A DNA stretch of 64,000 bases from Candidula unifasciata (Eukaryota; Mollusca; Gastropoda; Stylommatophora; Geomitridae): the NCBI GenBank assembly GCA_905116865.2, contig CAJHNH020004724.1, positions 326,556 through 390,555 of the forward strand, in the 5' to 3' direction. A model generated the notes under the pieces. It ran no database searches. It was not told the origin of the DNA and was given only the letters and a program-made list of their open reading frames with translations. Shown piece by piece: positions 58,966 through 64,000 of this stretch. Position 1 is the stretch's first letter. Each line of letters begins with the position of its first letter. The translations under genes were made by a program, and so were the position numbers.

Positions 58966-59391
58966 GGGTCAACCCAGTCTAATTAAAACGGATACTAGAT
59001 ATTTTCCAGAATTTTCTGGGAAGCCAAAAATGAAGGAAACTGCAGATCACCCTACCTCATTATGTACTAATCTAGAATGTGTGTGTCTTACACCCCAATG
59101 GGCAATCTTTTATAAGACTGTAACTCTTGACTTTATTAGGAAAACAGTTCTCCATAAAAGTAAAGTTAGTCCCCTCATTTACACACTACATCACTTCTGA
59201 TTGGTCGACCTTCAGCCTAGCTCACTTCTGATTGGTCGACCTTGAGCCACATTACCTTGCCAGAAGGTTACGGGGGTTCCCCGCAATGCTGTTGATATCG
59301 CGTTTTGTATATTTCAGCACGCCACCGCTTTTAACACTGCAAAAACATGGACAAACTGGGCCTAACACACACCCCCCACCCCCCCCACCCC

Positions 59392-59426
<35 letters not shown>

Positions 59427-60170
59427 GAGCTGCAACCTATGTCACAGGCATTCTCTTTCTCCGAAGAAAAACACAAATGCAAGACGAGCCAGAAAAAAAA
59501 CAGAGTTGCACACCGGTAACCCCCAGGAAAGTAGACCAGTCCAATACAGTTATCAATGGAACGAGACCTACTTTGTTTGGAGAGACTAAAGTTTGTTTAA
59601 ATCAGTTCTCCACTGATCTCACAGTGTTAAGATACTATTTCTGACAGCAGTTCTGATGGCTGCCTTCTGCATTTAAAATGTGTGTAAACTGTAGCCTTTG
59701 CAGAAACTGACACCTGTTTCCATTTTTTCCCCAAGGGATGACAGGCATTCTGTGTGATTGTCACTAACACAGCAATTTTGAGTTGACTTTCTGCCATTAA
59801 TATGGAACTGCAACTAACAACTACAGTGTCTCTTTAAAACATCGGTTTGTAAGCTGCATGCAACAGCAAGGTATAGAACAACTTGGCATGAGATGGTTAA
59901 GGGATTATGTTTTACAAATGCCATAGGAGAGATGTTCTTGCCAAAATGTCATGAAGCATTCTACAAACATCAGGGATAATAGCAGTACAAGAAATTGAGT
60001 TGACATGCCTTCAATGCATATAGAAAATCTCACTAAGGGCGCCAGGCATTTAACTAACAGAGAAGAACATTCCAATCTTACCAAACCATCTGATTCTCTG
60101 ATGTTTTATTAAATCATTTACTGGTACTGTGCCTACCATTGTTCTTAGCTGGTAACTCTGTTCAGAGTAA
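58966..60170. other. No gene; a C-rich tract
   Basis: A C-dominated tract at about 59372-59424 (last 27 or more bases pure C) is a strong G4/i-motif candidate. A doubled block cttctgattggtcgacctt occurs at about 59192 and 59225. Otherwise unannotated. Confidence 0.5.
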
Positions 60171-60245
60171 AAGGAATTCCAGAGAAATTTGACTAAAATT
60201 ATTATTAGCTTGACTCTTTTTAGTCAAATTTTTCTGGAATTCCTT
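60171..60245. repeat. Near-perfect 28-bp hairpin
   Basis: The arms 60171-60198 and 60217-60245 (aaggaattccag...gactaaaa) match in 27 of 28 positions with an 18-nt loop. A direct repeat tgttcagagtaaa occurs on both sides (about 60159 and 60272). Confidence 0.75.
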
Positions 60246-60285
60246 GACTGCAGTCACCCCCCTATTTTCACCATGTTCAGAGTAA

Positions 60286-60730
60286 AGGGCCCTTTTCCAC
60301 AACTTCAGGCGTACTGGGCATACAGTGTTATACCTATATTTCATTTTGCCCAGACTAGCACTCGGTGAGCAATGGGGTCAGCATCATGCCAGCTGCCTTT
60401 GCTTCCCAGGATTTTACCTAGTACCCATTTAAGGCTGGGTCGACCCGGAGCCCAAGGACATTTTTGAAAAAAAGTCCAACAAGCTCCTGCAGGGAGCGAA
60501 CTCACGACCTTCCGATCCGCAGCGAGCGTCTAGCCGCTCCGTTACGGGGACTCCCATTGGACATATAGGGCTAGACATATATTTTATAGACCAATCGGCA
60601 CTCGGTGGGCGATGTGGTCAACATCTTCGCCTTTACCCCCCCCCCCTCCCCGGACTGTACCTGGTATCCATTACGACCTTCTGATCCCCAGGCGAGCATC
60701 TAGCTGTTACACCACGACGGTTCCCAATAC
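60286..60730 (-). repeat. Two SINE-B copies in tandem
   Basis: 60286-60552 is nearly full length, with cgacccggagcccaagg and acgaccttccgatccgcagc (plus-strand view of the head). 60553-60730 is a second, partly deleted copy. Confidence 0.65.
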
Positions 60731-60734
60731 GGTA

Positions 60735-60960
60735 CTGTGGCTCCCATCCAAAAATAATAGGAAAGGGGCCATTGTCAGTGATTCAATGAGTATGATCCGG
60801 AGGGTTCAAACAGGTTCAGTGCGAAGACAATGGCTTGAATCATTACAGAAGTCCACTGTGCGTGGAGTCACCTTTATTTTTGTTCCGGGACACACAGGCG
60901 TCAATGGAAATAAAGAACTGACAGGTTGGCTGGATCCGCTACCACTACCGACGGTCAGCC
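60735..60960 (+). pseudogene. LINE RNase H domain fragment, left part of site Z
   Basis: Reads GAIVSDSMSMIRRVQTGSVR, RQWLESLQKSTVRGVTFIFV and PGHTGVNGN, the C-terminal part of an RNase H domain in I-type LINEs. After a 1-nt shift it continues DRLAGSATTTDGQ. It is cut at gtcagcc (60954-60960) by copy 3 of element M. Its continuation is at 55373, 5.6 kb upstream. Confidence 0.75.
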
Positions 60961-61272
60961 CACGACCGGCTCCAGCTGACGGGCCGTGCTGCTGACGTCA
61001 CCGGGTCGGGCTAACGATGCGTTAACGCAGCATTTCTCAAACTGGGTGCTGAGGCAGCCTAGGGTGTCCTGAGCGTATGCCAGGGCTGCCGCGTAATAAA
61101 GAAAAGTCGGCTAAAAATGGGAAATAATAAAGAAGGCATTTAGATACTTAAAGATAAAATTTAAGTTGTCTTTCCTTGCCACTGTCGAAAATAGTTTATA
61201 TCTTGCGTTACCGCATCGTTAGCCTGACGCGGTGACGTCAGCAGCACGGCCCGTCAGCTGGAGCCGGTCATG
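60961..61272 (+). mobile_element. TIR element M, copy 3 (312 bp)
   Basis: Same orientation; 14 bp shorter because of one internal deletion near tatatcttgcg. Left 7 bp gtcagcc (60954-60960), right 7 bp gtgtaac (61273-61279). Confidence 0.9.
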
Positions 61273-61340
61273 GTGTAACGACTAAGCCGAAATCGAGGTC
61301 ACAGCATTCAAAGGGCTAGCCAGTGTAACGACTAAGCCAG
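61273..61340. repeat. 50-bp tandem repeat, right part of split array (site X)
   Basis: Continues the unit interrupted at 51414, in phase, sharing the 7-bp duplication gtgtaac, then ends gactaagccagggataaatg. Confidence 0.9.
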
Positions 61341-61997
61341 GGATAAATGAACAAGTGAAGTAATTGTTATCGTACCTCTTTCCTTGGATACTAATTTTAA
61401 CATGATGTGTTTTTTTATCTTTATGTCAGAGTGACGTTGTATGTGTCATATTTTTAACTATGCCTGCTAATAATACATATTTGCCGTGGGATGTTCATCA
61501 ACCCACCCAAGACACCCATATAACACATGAAAATTACTATACACGTTTAGCATACGTGCTATTAACAGCAATTTATGATCATATTATCATAGCATGTTTA
61601 CAAGGAATTAAATTTGTTAAACTGTGTACAACAAAAGAGAGGAAATGTTTTTGTCATTATATCTGCACGGAATGTTTATCAATGGTCTCAGTGTTCTTTA
61701 TTCATCTCGTGTCCCCCCCCCCCCCCCCCCCCAACCTGGAATAAAACCTGATGGGTTGACCACCATGAAAATACAACATCTGACTCCGGACAGCGATCCC
61801 GGATACTCCCTTCAGCCTTCACGGATGTTATAATTAGGGTACCAGTAACGACCCCACCAGCCCGGTATAACCTGAAGGTCTCTGTGGGCAAGAAAGTATG
61901 ACTGCCTTGATGTGGTATGTGCGTGTGTGTTGTGTGCGTGTATGTCGTGTACTTGTTTTTTTTTTTTTTTTCATATTAAAAAAAAAAAAAAAAAAAA
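61341..61997. other. Unannotated sequence
   Basis: C22 tract at 61711-61733 and a T/A homopolymer pair at 61958-61998. No gene. Confidence 0.4.
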
Positions 61998-62207
61998 AGT
62001 TAGTTGCGTATCCTTTACAGAACGTTGCAGAAGGAACCACAGCATTCTTTGATTGTTGTGGTTTTTCTAGTCACATTTATGTCTAGTAGTTTTCCATTAC
62101 TTCTCGACTGTCGAAACCAACGCAAGGTGCGAGACCCGCAGCTGGGATCAAACCCGCCATATCAACAGTACGACGTGCGTTCGCAACGGCTAAGCCACAG
62201 ACGCCGA
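61998..62207 (-). repeat. SINE-A copy
   Basis: Tail gttgcgtatcctttacagaa at the left, B box seen as gggatcaaacccg, head at the right. Starts directly after an A20 tract. Confidence 0.7.
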
Positions 62208-62346
62208 CTTTATTATATAATGTTAACACTCTTTTACTTCTACACAGTTGTTATTTTTTACCAGGGGATCTGGTCGACGCTTAACGCTCAAGGTAAAGGC
62301 GAGAGACGGACGGATATACAATCATACAGTTACTAGTCCTACTTGG

Positions 62347-62545
62347 AGAGAATGCCTTCTGATGATATACCATACACGGCAATAATCAAAACAGGAGAGG
62401 GGCGTAGAGCAAGAGGTAGACCAAGAACATATAGGTAGATAACATTAGAGAAACTCTACAGCACCACGATGTGTCTATGGTTGAAGCAGCCAGAAGAACA
62501 CGAAGCAGAACCTTATATCTCCCTCGACACCCAAAGCTTTAGAAA
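62347..62545 (+). pseudogene. LINE C-terminal fragment (family L-d)
   Basis: Reads ERMPSDDIPYTAIIKTGEGR then RARGRPRTYR and a stop. The remaining DNA corresponds to a ...ETLQHHDVSMVEAARTTRSRT-type ending across frames. Confidence 0.6.
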
Positions 62546-62837
62546 AGGACGTAAAAAAAAAAAGAAGACTGGTGCCATCGGAACTGAAACTCTTCGCTTG
62601 CTGCTGAAGATGGGGACGTAGTGCTTATCATAGTGTCCCAAGTGCTATGATGTCGATTCATATTTCAGCATTCAACACTTGTTACTTTGATCCATGATCT
62701 TTCGTATGGGTTCCCTGGCTCCCATTGTCGGTGAGGGGGAGGGGCAATTGACCCTTTGCTTCCTAACAATCATGAAGTAATGTCGATTAATTAGTAAATA
62801 TAATGTGATGACAAAACCTACAGTCAAATACAAAAAG

Positions 62838-63063
62838 GTTGCGTATCCTTTACATGACGTTGCAGAACCAACCCCAGCAGCCTCTGGCTGTTGTGTGGTT
62901 TCTCTAGGCAAATTTACGTCTAGTAGTTTGCCATTGCTTTCTGAACGATCAGCCCCCTGATTCCACTGTCAAAACCAACGCAAGGTGCGTGGACCGCAGC
63001 TGGGATCGAACCCGGCACCCCGGCATTACGAAGCGTTCGCATCGACTTAGCCACAGAGCCGAC
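62838..63063 (-). repeat. SINE-A copy
   Basis: Full-length, with B box seen as gggatcgaacccgg and head ttagccacagagccgac. The short direct repeat atacaaa beside both ends may be a TSD remnant. Confidence 0.75.
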
Positions 63064-63569
63064 ACATACAAATAACCCAGATTTTAAAATGTATGCACAT
63101 GCAGAACTGAAGTTGTGGAATAAGACTAACTTCCACAAGTGGTCGAACAGCCAGAACGCGGAATTAATATAAAGTGTAAAGGGATATAAGCTTTTAAAAA
63201 AAAATTAATTACGAAATCAAAGCTTTATTTTAAATTATGTCACATTTTTTGTGAATGACATAATCTAATTTATGCCGTCATCTGCACACACAAAAATGTA
63301 ACAAGGCATGCTACTGCATATGTTTGCAAGTGATTAATTTCTAGAAGTGAAGTGAGTCCGTAATGTGAGTCGTGTTGGTTATTATAATGCTTTGTTCAAA
63401 ATAAATTATGAAGAAACATAAAGCAGAAGGGACATGATAACGTATTAATGAAACAAAAGTTATGTTCAAGAATGAAAATTAGTGACTGGTTTGTTTATAT
63501 CACAGCTACATCGTTTGTGGCAAAGTTTAAAAAAAATAAGATAACACCACCCCGATCATTTACGTCTTT
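63064..63569. other. Unannotated AT-rich sequence
   Basis: No gene or known repeat recognised. Confidence 0.4.
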
Positions 63570-63870
63570 CCCGTGTGGGTTCTGGGGCCCTGTTATATGG
63601 AAAACAAGAACAGACCCACTGCCTACCCAAAAAGCATGTCGCAAGAGTCGACTAATTGGGAAATTCCTTCAAAGTCGGAGTGCATCTGCCTTTCTGAAAG
63701 GCAAGGAGGCAGCAGTCTGCATACAAATGAGTCACATCAGGTGAAACGGATGCACACTTAGGTTCTGGAACAGGGCTGCAGTCAGAAGTGGGTGAAACAA
63801 CTATAACTTTTCGCCGGAGTTTACAGCTGGTGAACACGAAGGAGAAGAAGAAAAAAAGAAGAAGAAGTAA
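63570..63870 (+). repeat. Dispersed repeat F, copy 4
   Basis: About 290 bp, the same order of blocks as 11955-12245, ending in a GAAGAAGAAG tail. The last 130 bp of the window hold nothing recognisable. Confidence 0.55.
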
Positions 63871-64000
63871 CATCCTCTGTGGCAGGCTAATTTCTTTGTT
63901 ATTACAGTAATTGTCAGACATGAAACCAGGACGTTGAAGCGAAACTCTAATACGAAAGTGCATGGCACAGGCCAGACGTGCTGGACTATATTCCATGTAT

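Noticed and set aside
59232..59519. Proline-rich open frame
   Set aside because: Arises from the poly-C tract.
60612..60995. 127-residue gene spanning 60612-60995
   Set aside because: A chimera of a SINE-B tail, a LINE RNase H remnant and the start of element M.
51415..61272. Single composite transposon bounded by copies 1 and 3
   Set aside because: The outer flanks do match (gtgtaac), but this alone does not explain why the inner flanks also pair across S1 and S2. Circle integration or serial recombination fits better.

Overview
This is a repeat-rich stretch of an invertebrate nuclear genome, most likely a lophotrochozoan and probably a gastropod mollusc (an inference from the mix of RTE, CR1 and Penelope-like retroelements, several tRNA-derived SINEs and large introns). 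It holds no prokaryotic genes, rRNA or free-standing tRNA gene. The one host gene I can support is a stargazin-type TARP (CACNG2-like calcium-channel gamma subunit / AMPA-receptor auxiliary subunit) on the + strand. A 141-bp exon lies at 14896-15036 and the terminal exon at 33719-34281, ending in the PDZ ligand RRTTPV. The intron between them is 18.7 kb and filled with transposons. The first exons were not found and probably lie to the left of the window.

Layout. 1-800: 3' end of an LTR retrotransposon (pol tail, polypurine tract, 551-bp LTR). 800-5730: nested hAT-like and LINE fragments, then a long dispersed repeat. 6409-9648: a full-length RTE-type LINE with a 14-bp target-site duplication (TSD) and four in-frame stops. 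9.7-14 kb: SINEs, LINE tails and a large inverted repeat. 14.0-15.6 kb: TARP exon bracketed by a ~50-bp minisatellite. 15.6-25.5 kb: SINEs, I-like LINE remnants and a 450-bp TTC array. 25.6-31.5 kb: an almost intact CR1-type LINE with two ORFs (ORF1 with an SGNH-esterase domain) and one nonsense codon. 33.2-34.3 kb: TTC array and last TARP exon. 35-43 kb: LINE fragments, a SINE with TSD and several minisatellites. 43.9-45.0 kb: 5'-truncated Penelope-like element (RT plus GIY-YIG). 46.3-49.2 kb: 5'-truncated RTE-like LINE (- strand) with a 9-bp TSD and one frameshift. 49.8-50.7 kb: 950-bp ATCT array. 51.4-61.3 kb: three direct copies of a 326-bp terminal-inverted-repeat element with two segments between them. 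61.3-64 kb: SINEs and LINE tails.

The most unusual signal is at 51415-61272. The three copies of the inverted-repeat element have their 7-bp TSDs permuted in a closed cycle: copy 1 gtgtaac/atttgtc, copy 2 atttgtc/gtcagcc, copy 3 gtcagcc/gtgtaac. The sequence split at each of the three insertion sites can be rejoined only by pairing distant ends: a 50-bp tandem array, a SINE, and a LINE RNase H reading frame. Each intervening segment (3306 bp and 5588 bp) therefore looks like a circle opened at its own element copy and integrated at a third copy. This fits element-mediated recombination of circular DNA, or an assembly artefact that should be excluded first.

The retroelements do not form a pathway with the host gene; they are insertions in and around it. 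Autonomous LINEs (RTE, CR1) probably supplied the machinery for the many truncated LINE tails and SINEs, as judged by their TSDs and simple-repeat tails.
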